A stretch of 64,000 bases of DNA from Phascolarctos cinereus (Eukaryota; Chordata; Mammalia; Diprotodontia; Phascolarctidae): positions 6,522,001 to 6,586,000 of the forward strand of contig NW_018344059.1 in NCBI RefSeq assembly GCF_002099425.1. Reading direction: 5' to 3'. The notes beneath the pieces were generated by a model. That model made no database searches. It was not told where the DNA came from and saw only the letters and a list, made by a program, of their open reading frames with translations. Position 1 is the first letter of the stretch, and the number at the start of each line of letters is the position of its first letter. The position numbers and the translations under genes are program-made. Shown here one piece after another: positions 35,465 through 45,569 of this stretch.

Positions 35465-35815
35465 CAAAAACATCCTTGTTACAGACTTTATATTTTTTCA
35501 TTAAAATATTTAGAGAATGCCTATGTGCAAAGCTATGTGACAGAGACAAAGACAGACATGAACAGTCCTTGACCTCAAGGAGTTTATGTATGGGAGATAA
35601 GACAAGTACACAAATTATCATTTTTAAAAATGCCATGAGGAGTAAAGTATCCTGGCACTTCAGGGACTACTTCCAATTCAAGTTAAGAAGACTTCATATA
35701 AATGTCTACATTTGAGTTAGCTCTTGAAAGATGGGCAGAGTTTCATCAGGCAGAAAGAGATAAGAAAAAATGGCATTCTACACAGAGAAAAGCCAAAAAG
35801 GTATAAAGGGTGTAG
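35465..35815 (-). mobile_element. L2-like fragment, reverse
   Basis: CAGTCCTTGACCTCAAGGAGTTTATG and AGCTCTTGAAAGATGGGCAGAG resemble the antisense L2 3' UTR. The 88-codon ORF at 35449 is within it. Confidence 0.5.
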
Positions 35816-35849
35816 TTCATACTTTGATAATGAGCTTTAAGGTTTACTA

Positions 35850-36010
35850 AGAATCTTCTCCAGAATAACCAGGTAAATCAGGTATTGCAATTATTATTCC
35901 CATTTTAAAGTGAGTCTCACCAAGACAAAGGAACTTGCCTATCACAAGGCTAAGCAGAGTCAGAACTTGAACCCAGGTTTTCTACTTGTTAAGCCTCTCT
36001 TTCAAATACA
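35850..36010 (-). mobile_element. MIR SINE
   Basis: TTATTCCCATTTTAAAGTGAG, GGAACTTGCCTATCAC and CTTGAACCCAGGTTTTC. Confidence 0.65.
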
Positions 36011-36314
36011 CCACAACTCTGAACTGTGAATGACAAGGATTCCACATGGTTGGAATAGATGGTACAAGTGGCCCGTAAAAAGAAAAGGTTTAAAGGGAGG
36101 AGGAAGTATGTCCTATTATGGAGAATTCTGAATGCCAGCCTAGGGAATTTTTCCTTCACTTTGTAGTCAATGATAGGCAATGAAAGTTTCTGAACAGGAA
36201 GTGATTTGATAAGGTTTGTTTTAGACTAGTCCAGAGGCAATAACAGGACTATCTCCAAGGGTAAAGATGACATTTTATATTTCTTTTATATCCCCAACAG
36301 CATTCAGTCTAAGT

Positions 36315-36540
36315 GCTGGGCAGCACGGCACACTGGATTAGCAAACTGGACTTAGAGACAGATGACCTAGATTTTCATTGGGACTCAGATACAAGCAGGT
36401 AACTTTCCCTTTTTTCTCATCTGTAAAACAGGAATAATTCACCTTCACTTTCTAATTCATAGGACTGTGAAGAAAGCACTTTGGAAACCATAAAGCAATA
36501 AACAAATATTATTACTGGCACATAATAGGTGCTCAATATT
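36315..36540 (+). mobile_element. MIR SINE
   Basis: GGCAGCACGGCACACTGGATTAG, CTCATCTGTAAAACAGGAATAATTC and CTGGCACATAATAGGTGCTCAATA. Confidence 0.75.
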
Positions 36541-37129
36541 CACTATTTTAATAACTTACATTTATATACTTTTTAATATGGAATTTTCTTAAAGTGAGGC
36601 AAACCTGTATGGGCAGGTTTTTAAATCAGTACTGTATTTTTTTTAATGGAATCCCTATTCCTCCCCACTCCCCATCAAAACTGCTTCCCAATAGGATGTG
36701 ACCATTTCGACAAAAGTTTTCAACTCAGATTATTTAGCTGCAATGTTGAAAATCCAACACAGAAAAAAAAGTTTAAAAGTTGGGGGACAACATAATTTAT
36801 ATAAGTATTTAGCTGAAGAAACTCATTTTTGTCTGAAAGACTACAGGCAAACTTTAATCATCCAACTACAAAATTATCAATTATCCATTAGTGGCTCTCC
36901 ACACCAAGATTAAAAAGAGAGATTTAAACGCTGTCCTCTTAATTAGCATAAAAAGTTGGGAGTACTTTTACAATCCAAGTTAAAGTCCACATGGGTGTGG
37001 TACATTTTATTTACAAGGCTACGTAATTAAAAAAAAAACATGAATGGATCAGACTCTCAAATTTTAAAGAGGGCCAGGAATTTTTTTTTTTTAATTAATC
37101 GCTTTCACTGGTGAAATGGCTCGGGGAAG
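36541..37129. other. Intron 1, unassigned flank of the CpG island
   Basis: AT-rich. A 71-codon ORF at 36698 has no recognised domain. It leads into the CpG island. Confidence 0.4.
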
Positions 37130-37747
37130 TGGAATCTGAGTTCCGCCACCGAGATGTGAGATATTTCGGGGTGGGGGAGGGAGAGAGGAAAGAGAAACCA
37201 CCGGAAAAAAAAAATAGAACAATCCAACCCTTTGGAAAGTAATCCAATCAATGCAAGCTGACCACCGCCCCGCCCCGGGAATAAAATGCGAATTATTCAC
37301 AAGGGAAGTGACTGGACTGGAGGCCCGGAGCGGCGCCCCCTCCCCCTCCGCGGGGGTAGGGCGCAGGGGGGGCCCAACAACTTAGCTAAGTTAGTTCGGA
37401 CACCTTGGGAAACTTGGCCCGTGCGGGGGCAGCCCTGGGACTCAGTGCCCGAAACTTGCCCACAGAAGTGCCCGGCTGGGCCGGGCCGGGCCCGGTACCC
37501 TCTCCCCGCCCCCCCCAGCTCCCCGGCCGAACTCCCCCCCCCGGGGCGTGGCGGGGCAAGGGGCGCCCCGCCGCTAAGGTCCCCGCACTTCCCCGGGCAG
37601 GGGGGGCGCCACTCGGCGCGCCTCGGAAAGTTCAGGGGAAGCCGCAGGAGGGGCGCGGGCCGGGGTGGGGCGCCGGGAGGGGATGGCGGGGGAGGAGGGT
37701 CGCTCGGAGGGACCCCGGCCTGGAGCCGAGGGAGCGCCGGGAGTTAC

Positions 37748-37860
37748 CTGCGGTGAGAGGGGTGCGAGCGCGGGAGGAAGAGGAGGAGGATCCCAAGGCC
37801 CCTACGCCGAGCGCTGCCGCCGCCGCCGCCGCCGCCGCTTTGTCTCCCGTCCCGACTCCC
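37748..37860 (-). other. CTNNA1: CTNNA1 non-coding exon 1 (5' UTR)
   Basis: On the minus strand a GC-rich stretch with a (GCG)n run (37815-37839) and a pyrimidine-rich CTCCTCCTCTTCC segment ends in ACCGCAG|GTAACT, a good splice donor at 37747-37746. Joining it to the exon at 13544 gives CCGCAG-AA-ATG, which fits the CTNNA1 leader. There is no ATG between the (GCG)n run and the donor, so no upstream ORF is seen there. The upstream edge is set arbitrarily, since CpG-island promoters usually start at several sites and no TATA box is visible. Confidence 0.7.
37815..37839. repeat. (GCC)n trinucleotide run in exon 1
   Basis: Eight GCC units in the 5' UTR exon of CTNNA1. On the transcribed strand they read GCG/GGC. 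Confidence 0.9.
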
Positions 37861-38252
37861 GAGGAGGAAATGGGCCGTGGCCCGCGCCTCCGCCCTGGCC
37901 CCTCACCGGCCCCCCGCCCCGCGCCGGGCTCTTCCCGGCACCGCCCTCCGCGGCCGCCCCGCCTCGCAGCTCTTCCCGGCCCCTCCCCCCGCGGCCGCTC
38001 CCGGCCATTCCCGCCCCGCGCCCTCTCCCTGACTTTTCCCTGGGAGCAAGAGAACTATTCACGTTTCCCTGGGAGGCGTGGGCGACTCGGTGGGGTGCTC
38101 CCCTGAGATAAATTCCCCGAGCCCTGAACCGCAGTCCCTGGGTGGAAAAGTCCCCTGGAGTGGGGGAGTGGGGAGGAAAAGATTAAAGGGGAAAGGGGAG
38201 GAGAAGATAATCACTGGAAGAGCTGAGAGAGGGGGATGGGAGGTAGGGAAAG

Positions 38253-38259
38253 TGAGTCA
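38253..38259. promoter_or_regulatory. AP-1/NRF2-core motif upstream of CTNNA1
   Basis: A perfect TGAGTCA core lies about 400-500 bp upstream of the candidate first exon, just outside the densest CpG zone. A GC box (CTCCGCCCC) follows within 60 bp, and a 9-bp inverted repeat (AGTCTCAGG / CCTGAGACT) brackets it. Such a core occurs by chance often, so its use is an inference. Confidence 0.3.
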
Positions 38260-38404
38260 TCTGGCTCCCCGGCTCAGGTGAGTCTCAGGGTGGGGCTTCT
38301 GCGCAGGCTCCGCCCCTTAGCCTGAGACTTAAGGAGCTCTGTGCCAGGTACAGGGTTGGAGCCCAGATAACCTTCCTTTCCTGCAACTGAGCCAGACTAT
38401 CCCA

Positions 38405-38470
38405 ATTCAAGTTTATCAAGCGCCTAGTATGTTCCAGGCACTGTGTTAAACAGCTGGAAGAGATGCCTCC
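38405..38470 (-). mobile_element. MIR/L2 tail fragment near promoter
   Basis: TTTATCAAGCGCCTAGTATGTTCCAGGCACTGTG. Confidence 0.65.
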
Positions 38471-38479
38471 ATGGGACAC

Positions 38480-39074
38480 TTTAGGCTTATTCTGTTCCCA
38501 AAGTGAATCCTTCTGAAAAGTAATGCTGAGTCTTGAGGTAAGAACTCACATTTATATTGCCCCGTAAGTTAAGAGAAAAAAAAAATCTCTCACAGCATGG
38601 GTCAGGGCAAGGAGTGGCAAATCTGGAATCAGTGGCCCCACACTTCTTGATATGCCCTAAAACTGATAGCAGATCTTAAAATGTTAAGCACTAAATGTGA
38701 AATTCTGCCTCCTGCGTTTCAGAATAACCAAAATGATTGGTACTAGCCTACCAGACTGATCAGATAACCGACAGTTGGGCAGAATTGTCTTTTAGATTCA
38801 GGGAGAGTTTGGTGTTATTGGTCTATTGCCAAGTAATAACAAAAGATTCCCTTGAAGAAAACTGTATTTCACTTAGCATTTTGCCTAAGGTCTTCCCAAT
38901 TTAGGTTTGGTGGGAGGAGAGCTTAACCTACTGTGTGCCCTAGCTTTAGCTACCTCTGTGGAGGTATGAAGGGGTTGTAGTGGGAGTCCCGTCATTTCTC
39001 TTATTTGATCCACCACTTGAATGCAAGGTACCTCATTATATAATGATGCACTACAACTCTGAGAGTTAAACATC
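38480..39074. other. Intergenic, unassigned
   Basis: No repeat or gene recognised. A 66-codon minus-strand ORF is probably accidental. Confidence 0.4.
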
Positions 39075-39800
39075 TCCATATGCACCGAAATATTTATATT
39101 AGCACTTTATGGTAGCAAAGACCTGAAAACAAAGTAGATGGCCATCAGTTCAGGAATGGCCAAATAAATTTATTACAGCTACATGGCACCATAGTCAGGA
39201 AGATCTGAGTTCAAATTTGAGCTCACACACTTACTAGCTGTGTGACCCTGGGTAAGTCACTTAACTCTGTTTGCCTCAGTTCCTCATCTGTCAAATAAGC
39301 TGGAAAAGGAAATGGCGAATCACTCTAGTATCTTTGCCAAGAAAACCCCAAATAGGGTCACAAAGAGTCAGATACAACTGAACAACAATGTATGTTAAAA
39401 AAAAAAAGACATACATGATAAACATAAACATAGAAAGATGTGAATGAGCTGATACAAAGTGAAACAATCAGAGCCAGTAAAATAATTATCTAGGACTACA
39501 ACATTGTCAGTGTAAAGAAAGATCACCATGAAACAACTGAAATTGAATGTTGTGAAATTATAAAGAATGATTATGATCCCAAAAATGAGATATGGGAACA
39601 TATCTTCATCTCCCCTCCTCTTTTGTAGAGATTGGGGTGAAAGGAGGTACATAAAGTAGAACATTGCACATAATGACAGATCTTGTTTGATGTGTTCATT
39701 GGTTTTAATGAATTTTTCTTCTCTTTTAAAAAAAGTATTGTAATAAGAGATGGCTCTCTGGGAATCTGAATAAGGAAGGATCCTGGGGGATCAATGAAAT
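39075..39800 (+). mobile_element. L1 3' region split by a SINE
   Basis: GCACCGAAATATTTATATTAGC...GGAATGGCC, then after the SINE GAGCTGATACAAAGTGAAAC, GAGATATGGGAACATATC and GTAATAAGAGATGGCTCTC: an old L1 ORF2 end and 3' UTR. Confidence 0.75.
39175..39390 (+). mobile_element. SINE with RTE-like tail (Mar1-type)
   Basis: tRNA-derived head (TAGTCAGGAAGATCTGAG, TAGCTGTGTGACCCTGGG) joined to TCTTTGCCAAGAAAACCCC and GTCACAAAGAGTCAGATACAAC, an RTE-like 3' tail. Nested in L1. Confidence 0.8.
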
Positions 39801-39894
39801 AAAATAAAATAAAAATCAATGAAAATTATCTTTTTAAATTAAGCATGATATTGGCCAGCAAGTTTGTCCCATTGCAAACTAAAAATTAGGGGGT

Positions 39895-40078
39895 AGGATC
39901 ATAGACTTAGGGCTCAAAGTAAGCTTAGAGTTTATTTTAGAATTATAGATGTAGAGCAGCCCTCTCACTTTAGAAATGAGAAAATTGGGGCCCCAAGAAG
40001 TTAGGTTAAATAACTTGTCCAAGCTCAAACAGATAGTAAATCTCATCAGGATTTGAACCCAGGTCCTCTCTTATACGG
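39895..40078 (-). mobile_element. SINE with CR1/L3-like tail, reverse
   Basis: GGATCATAGACTTAGGGC, GAAATGAGAAAATTGGGGC and GATTTGAACCCAGGTCCTC. Confidence 0.7.
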
Positions 40079-40079
40079 G

Positions 40080-40325
40080 CAATTAGGTGGCAAAATGGAT
40101 AGAGTGCTGGGCCTGGAGTTAGGAAGACTCATCTTCCTGAGTTCAAATCCAGCCTCAGACACTTACTACCTATGTGACCCTGGACAAGTCACTTAACCCT
40201 GTTGGCCTCAGTTTCCTCATCTGTAAAATGAACTGGATATGGCAATGGCAAACCACTCCATTATCTTTGCCAAGAAAACCCCATATGGAGTCACGAAGAG
40301 TTGGACACAACCAAACAAAAACAAC
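40080..40325 (+). mobile_element. SINE with RTE-like tail (Mar1-type)
   Basis: GCAATTAGGTGGCAAAATGG head, GTGACCCTGGACAAGTCAC, CTCATCTGTAAAATG, then TCTTTGCCAAGAAAACCCC and GTCACGAAGAGTTGGACACAAC. Confidence 0.85.
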
Positions 40326-40364
40326 CTCTCTTACATCAAATCTAGCACTCTTTCCACTAACCCA

Positions 40365-41495
40365 TAGAAAGTCAATCAGTCAACTAACATTTATTAAATG
40401 CCTTCTATGTGTCAGACTCTATGCTAAGCACTGGTAAACAAAGAAAAGCAAAATAAACAAGCAGTTGCTACTCTCAAAGAGCTAAGTCTAATGGGAAAGA
40501 CAACATGCCAAAAACTATGTACCACAGCAGTATAGGTTGGGGGTGATCTCCAAGGGAAGGCGTAAATATTAAGAAGGACCGGGAAGGCCTTCTTGGCAGA
40601 AGGTGAGATTTTAGCTGAGATTTGAAGGAAGTTAGGAAGTGGAGATGAGGAGGGAAAGAGTCCTGGACATTCAAGATAGCCAGTGAAAACTCTGATTTCA
40701 GAGTTGTTTTGTGGGAGAAACAGCAAGGATACTAATGCCACTAGATCTTACAATAAATGGAAGAGGATGAGGTATAAGAAGACTGAAAGGCAAAAGGGGA
40801 CCAGGTTACGAAGGGCTTTGAAAGCCAAACATAGGATTTCATTTTTGATCCTGGAGGTAACAGGGAGTCATTGGTTTGATTAAAAAGGAGATAAAGTAAA
40901 TCAGGATGTGGTCACACCTAGAAGGTTGATTTGAAAGCTGAGTGGAAGATGGATTGAATAGAGGAGAGGTTTCAGCCTGGGAGACCAACCAGCTGGCTGC
41001 TGTCAGGTGTGAGGTAATAATGGCCTGGGTCAGGACAGTTGTGGTGTCTGGCAAGAAAACAGTGTATATTTGAGAGATGTTGCAAAGGTAGAAATGACAG
41101 GGCGTGACAAATGATTGCATACAAAGAGTGAGAGAGAAGAATTGTGGATGATACCTTGGCTGCAAGCCTGAGTGACTGTGAGGATGGTGGTGGTCTGGAC
41201 AGTAATAGGGAAATAGGAATAGGAGCAGATTGGAGTGAGAGTAGGGGGAGTGAATTTTCAGATTTGGACATTTGGATTCAGTTTTGGACATCTGAGTTCA
41301 CAATGTCTGTGGGACGTCCATTTTGAGATATCTGAAAGGCAGTTGAAGGAAGTAGTCTAGAATTCTGAGAAGGTCAGGGCTAGACAAGTAGATTTGAGAG
41401 TCATCAGCATAGAAGTGATCAGTGAAACCATGAAAGTTGATGAGACCACCAAGTGTAATAGGAAAGAGAGAGAAGGCTCAGGACAGCACCTTAAA
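40365..41495 (-). mobile_element. L2, reverse
   Basis: Runs from the 3' tail (AACTAACATTTATTAAATGCC) through GATCCTGGAGGTAACAGGG, GAGAGATGTTGCAAAGG, GAGGATGGTGGTGG and AGTTGATGAGACCACC. The 150-codon and other ORFs across it are remnant L2 frames (the YNSIF-like RT region), not genes. Confidence 0.85.
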
Positions 41496-41499
41496 GACA

Positions 41500-41710
41500 A
41501 AATATTCTCAGAGTTGATCCTTAAAACAACCCTATGAGGTAGGAACTACTAATATCATTCACCCCACCTTACACATGAGGAAACCGAGGCTCAGGGGAAT
41601 CCAATGACTTGCCCATAGTGAGCAGTTGTTGGAGGAAGGATTTGATTCTAGTTCTTCCCAGGTTCCAAATCCATTATTCTTTCCATAAATGTACTACTGC
41701 CATATTGTAA
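41500..41710 (-). mobile_element. MIR SINE
   Basis: AAAACAACCCTATGAGGTAGG, ATGAGGAAACCGAGGCTC and AATGACTTGCCC: a reverse MIR. Confidence 0.8.
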
Positions 41711-41724
41711 TATCAAATGCCATC

Positions 41725-41800
41725 ATTTCAGTCAGTCAGTTAACAAGCACTTACTAAGCACCTACTATGCACTTGGAACCATGGGACATGCTGGAAATAT
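41725..41800 (-). mobile_element. MIR/L2 tail fragment
   Basis: CAGTCAGTTAACAAGCACTTAC and AGCACCTACTATGCAC. Confidence 0.65.
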
Positions 41801-42059
41801 AATCTAAAGCAAATGTTCCTTGAAAATGACCCCAGCAATGGAGTCTCCTGCTACAAATTGACTTCCTATTGCATTTAGATTAAACAATATGCTAAGAACC
41901 CCTACTGATTTGAAAAGGTCTTTAAATTCTGAAAATCTTTTTTTTTTTTTCCCTTGAAGAGTAGAAATTAAGTACTGAATACTCTTCCTTTGGGTAAAGA
42001 GGTCTGAGACAACAGTTATGAAATGATGCAGAATATTACATATACCCACCGTGGCTATT

Positions 42060-42175
42060 TGTTTTCGTAACGGTTTTTCTTTGTTACAAGCGAGGGCTTA
42101 TGAGATATTGGAGGGAGGATACCAGAAATGACTGATTTTTTTTTAAAGGCATCAATAAAAGTTTTTTTTAAAGTG
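42060..42175 (+). mobile_element. L1 3' end
   Basis: TTGTTACAAGCGAGGGC, GGAGGGAGGATACCAG and AGGCATCAATAAAAG plus A/T run. Confidence 0.6.
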
Positions 42176-42873
42176 TTTTCTTCCCTTAAGGTTAAATTTA
42201 TCTACCAAAAGTACCTTCTATTCTGCTGCCTTATAATTTTCAGTACTTTGCCTAAATTCTTTAGAGCTAAAAGGGACCTCAAAGAACTAACCATTTTAAA
42301 GATAAGGAAACTGAGGCCTAGAAAGATGACCTGGTTTGTCCAGATCACATAGCCATTAAGTTGCAAGGCTGGAATTCAGGTTCACTGAGTCCAGATCCAG
42401 TCCTCTTCCCATTGAAAGTTAGATTGATCAGCTCTAGAGGTAAATGGATAATGTTGATCCCACCAGATTGTGTCTTGGCCTTAGGAAGATACATTTCTGA
42501 AGTGAAACAGAGAATAAAGAAAGCTATAACGTACTCAGCTGTAGTGTAGCATGTCCAAAGTAATGTTGTTATTGAAAAGGTGTGTGTGGCAGGGTGAAGG
42601 CAGTTAATGGTCTTCTTGGAGTCTAAAAAAGAGAAATCCAAAGAATAGAAATGTGTCAGTGTGTCTCCAGCACTGTCTAAAGAAGGGAGACTACACATTT
42701 GTATCTGGTGGATATAAATATTCTGATGGCTGAAAAAGTTCATTCTGTGGTGGACCAAGGACAATTATCTAGATTATCACAACCAAGATGAAATGTCCCT
42801 CAAGACTGTCCAACCCCCTTTACAGAAGAGAATCTTTCACAGTAGTTAAAACTGAAAGGGGTTTCATCTAGCC

Positions 42874-43231
42874 CAGGGTTTTTTTTTTAACCTTTTTTTG
42901 TTTCATGGACTCCTGTGGCAGTCTAGTGAAACCTATGGACCCCTTCTCACAATGATGCTTTTAAATGCATAAAATATAATACATAGGATTACAAAGGAAT
43001 TTATAACATTTAAATTATATTGAAATACAGTTATCAGAACACTCAGGGGCAGCTAGGTGGTACAGTGGATAGAGCACCGGCCCTGGATTCAGGAGTACCT
43101 GAGTTCAAATCCGGCCCCAGATACATAACACTTACTAGCTGTGTGACCTTGGGCAAGTCACTTAACCCTATTGCCTATCTTAAAAAAAAAAAAGAACACA
43201 AAAAAATCATGGACCCCTGGTTAAAACCCTG
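42874..43231. mobile_element. hAT-type MITE with 8-bp TSD, carrying a SINE
   Basis: Ends are inverted: CAGGGTTTTTT...AACC and GGTTAAAACCCTG. The inner sequence (TTTCATGGACTCCTGTGGCAG...ATCATGGACCCCTGG) is mirrored. Flanks ATCTAGCC (42866-42873) and ATCTGGTC (43232-43239) form an 8-base duplication with two changes. Without its SINE it is about 0.2 kb and codes for nothing, so it needed a transposase in trans. Confidence 0.8.
43046..43192 (+). mobile_element. WSINE-like SINE nested in hAT
   Basis: GGGGCAGCTAGGTGGTACAGTGG, ACTAGCTGTGTGACCTTGGGC, TATTGCCTATC and poly-A. Flanks AGAACACTCA (43036) and AGAACACAAA (43193) are a near-perfect duplication. Confidence 0.9.
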
Positions 43232-43409
43232 ATCTGGTCCAAACTTCTCACAGTATAAATGAGGAAATGAAGGGTGGAAGCCCTGAGAGGTTAAGAGATT
43301 TATCCAAGGTCATACTCATCAGTAGAGACAGCACTGAAACCCCCCTCTACTGATTGCAAGTCCACTTTTCCTACTATTATATAGTTATTCCTTCCACATC
43401 ACGACTTTT

Positions 43410-43790
43410 ACCATCACAGTTTCACTATATCACGGGTTGGGATATGGAAATAATTGGGAATTAGGGGGGGAGTTTTGTGGCAGCTACAGATGACATTGAA
43501 AAAGTTTAAAAACTCAGAAATATATAAAATATATGTATAGGACTATATAATATCAACCCAAATTTTACAGTAAGGTACTGTAAACACCCCATAGAAGAAA
43601 AAGAAAAAATTCGGACTTCTCTGGTTCAAAGGGAAGCCCAAACATTTTATGGGAATTTTCCAGATCACAGGGGCACCATACCCCTAACACCTCTGTGTGC
43701 AGGCACAAGACCTCCCCCCAAAAATATGAAAAGGATAAGTATACTATGGTTTTTCTTGATAGGCACAAGAAAACTCCTGGTGACCAATCC
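43410..43790. repeat. Unclassified repeat-like block
   Basis: CATCACGACTTTTACCATCAC, ACAGTAAGGTACTGTAAACACC and GACTTCTCTGGTTCAAAGGG look like a decayed interspersed repeat, perhaps a DNA transposon, but I cannot name it. It contains a short palindrome, CAGTAAGGTACTG. Confidence 0.35.
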
Positions 43791-43854
43791 AGTTTCTAAG
43801 GTATAAGGAATATCTTGGAGAGGCATAAATATTCCAACTTAACACAACAAAAAT

Positions 43855-44350
43855 TGGTTAATATCCCACTGTGTGCAGACCAGGATTAGGGGCCGGGAAA
43901 AACAAAGTTTGGATAAGATGCTGTCTCAGATGTCAAGGAGTTTACAGTCTCATTGAATGTATTATATAATATATATGCATATATGTTACTAGTATCAACT
44001 ACAATACCCCCAAAATCGTGAAGGATGCAAAGCAAAGTGTTATTTGAGGTCCGAGGGAGTAAGAGGGGGAGTCATCTTTGAGAAGTTTTTAGGGAAGGCT
44101 TCATGGAGAACATGATAATTGAATCGCACTTTTAAAGTCTGGGCAGTATTTCAGCAGGCTAAGAGGGGAAAGATCAATTACAGGACCACAAGCACTTATG
44201 ACCTGTGTATAATGGGAGTGGTGGCCTGGGAGGGGAATTTTAGTTCTGAAAGTTATAGCAATGGTGAGTCGGTCATAGGGGAGTTACTTGCCACATCATC
44301 CAAGAACAATTACAGAGTTTATTTGCTCATGATTCCAGGCCTGGAAAAAG
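43855..44350 (-). mobile_element. L2-like fragment, reverse
   Basis: GTGTGCAGACCAGGATTAGGG, CAAGGAGTTTACAGTCTC and AGGGAAGGCTTCATGGAG resemble the antisense L2 3' UTR. Confidence 0.5.
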
Positions 44351-44599
44351 AGGAAAGGGCTGTGGAATGACTGGAAAGTGGAGAGTAAAATGAAGCATGG
44401 CTGGTATTTTCTTGATATAGTAGAAAGAGAGAAACAGTTAACAAAAGGGAAGGGGGAAAAGGGTGAGGCAAGGAAAAGGTTCCAGAGGTGAAAGGGTTAA
44501 AGCCTCGTTTTAGGGACTAGGCAATTATTGAGGTTGTGGAGATAGCCAGAAAGCAAGAGAGTCAATGGTTCAAAGGAAGGAGTAAGGGTCTCATGCATA

Positions 44600-45060
44600 T
44601 AAAAAATATGTATAAACACTTTTTGCTATATCAGAAAACTGGACACTAAAAGGTGCTGCTCTATTGTGGACTGGCTGGGCACTTACTGGTACACTGTGAA
44701 TGTAATTTAATATTATTCTAATAAATGATAAAAGGGATGGATTTAGAGAAACCTGATAAGTCTTGTAAAAACTACTGCTGAGTGAAGTGAGCAGAACCAG
44801 GAAAAGTTTATACAGTGACTACAACATTGTAAGGAAAAACAACTTGGAAAAACTTAAGAACTCTAAATGACCATTCACTCCATAGGACTAATGAAGAAGC
44901 ATGCTTCCCTCCTTTTGAAAGAGAAGTGATGGACTAAATAAATTTTCAGACACGGCCCATCTGTAGTTTTGTTTTGCTTGACTATGCTTATTTGTGACAA
45001 GCAAAAGCTTGTGGTTGGGGGTTGGGAGAAAGGAAGGTAGTGATAGTGATACCTAAAAAG
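44600..45060 (+). mobile_element. L1 ORF2 end and 3' UTR
   Basis: ACTGTGAATGTAATTTAATATTATTC, CTGAGTGAAGTGAGCAGAACCAG, ACTACAACATTGTAAG and the 3' UTR follow L1 order. Confidence 0.8.
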
Positions 45061-45063
45061 GTT

Positions 45064-45065
<2 letters not shown>

Positions 45066-45122
<57 letters not shown>

Positions 45123-45161
45123 GAGAGAGACTGAGAGAGAATGGGGAGGGAGAGAGAGAGA

Positions 45162-45200
<39 letters not shown>
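45066..45200. repeat. (GA)n microsatellite, interrupted
   Basis: Long GA runs at 45069-45119 and 45150-45199 with ACTGAGAGAGAATGGGGAGGG between. The low-complexity ORFs on both strands (SLSLSL / RERERE) arise only from this tract. It follows an L1 3' end and may have grown from its tail. Confidence 0.95.
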
Positions 45201-45202
<2 letters not shown>

Positions 45203-45204
45203 AT

Positions 45205-45560
45205 GTCAATGGAATGTAACTTGAGGTTTAACCCTGGTGCATTTGCATAGAACTATCCTTATTGGTAGAGGGAATGATTACTCAATGTTGTATGCATGTG
45301 TGAAGGGTAAAGTAGGGTTGAAAGCTTGAGAGGATGACAGATATTCTTCCTGTTTCAAGAGGGGACACAAGACCCTCTTCTGGAAGACATTCAGAGAAAA
45401 AGTGAACAGATTTTGGAAGGATTCCTCCCCACCAACATGTCTTTGGTTTCCAAGTTGCTTCCCTGGAGACTTTGAGGAATTTCCTCTTGGATTAGATCTG
45501 TGACTCCCTCTCAATTGAACTGAGATATCTTGCTTCCAATAGGAAACTTCAACCTAAAAA
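45205..45560. other. Intergenic, unassigned
   Basis: No repeat family or gene recognised. Confidence 0.4.
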
Positions 45561-45569
45561 TCCCTAGAC

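Larger units (their letters stand above)
1..37860 (-). other. CTNNA1: CTNNA1 gene, 5' part (exons 1-3, introns 1-3)
   Basis: This is the gene-level span of alpha-E-catenin, the actin-linking partner of beta-catenin at adherens junctions. Two coding exons (13438-13544 and 10910-11105) match the known N-terminus of the protein in order, in phase and with canonical GT/AG borders. A candidate non-coding first exon with a GT donor sits in the CpG island at 37.75-37.86 kb. The join from exon 1 to the bases just before the ATG is a two-base leader (AA) and then ATG. The exon coding for residue 101 onward was not found below 10.9 kb, so intron 3 extends past the left edge. The 5' limit at 37860 is a guess, because no transcription start can be read from sequence alone. 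Confidence 0.9.
37130..38330 (-). promoter_or_regulatory. CTNNA1: CpG-island promoter of CTNNA1
   Basis: Base composition changes sharply from AT-rich flanks to very GC-rich DNA, densest at 37.26-38.06 kb, with many CpGs and several GC boxes (CCGCCCCGCCCC near 37265, CCCCGCCC runs near 37910 and 38010, CTCCGCCCC near 38310). No TATA box is seen at a plausible distance from the exon 1 donor. The long plus- and minus-strand ORFs across this island (up to 233 codons, rich in Pro/Gly/Arg) are explained by the lack of AT-rich stop codons and match no protein I know. A divergent non-coding transcript to the right is possible but nothing in the sequence proves it. Confidence 0.85.
42255..43400 (-). 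mobile_element. Two reverse SINEs, the right one host of a nested stack
   Basis: A first reverse SINE with CR1/L3-like tail occupies 42255-42415 (AGGAAACTGAGGCCTAG, TCCAGATCACATAGCC). A second begins near 42850 (TGAAAGGGGTTTCATCTAG) and resumes at 43232 (ATCTGGTCC...AAATGAGGAAATGAAGG...GGTCATACTCATCAG). Its two halves are separated by a hAT element, which itself carries a young SINE. 42416-42840 is unassigned. Confidence 0.65.

Noticed and set aside
37286-38111. Long overlapping ORFs on both strands (up to 233 codons) in the GC-rich region
   Set aside because: They exist because the CpG island lacks AT-rich stop codons. Composition is Pro/Gly/Arg/Ala-rich, several frames are open at once, and no domain is recognisable. 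The exon 1 donor on the minus strand explains the region better.
40839-41291. 150-codon minus-strand ORF as a gene
   Set aside because: It is a remnant frame of the L2 lying there in reverse.
44988-45219. Ser/Leu and Arg/Glu repeat ORFs
   Set aside because: Both are translations of the (GA)n microsatellite.
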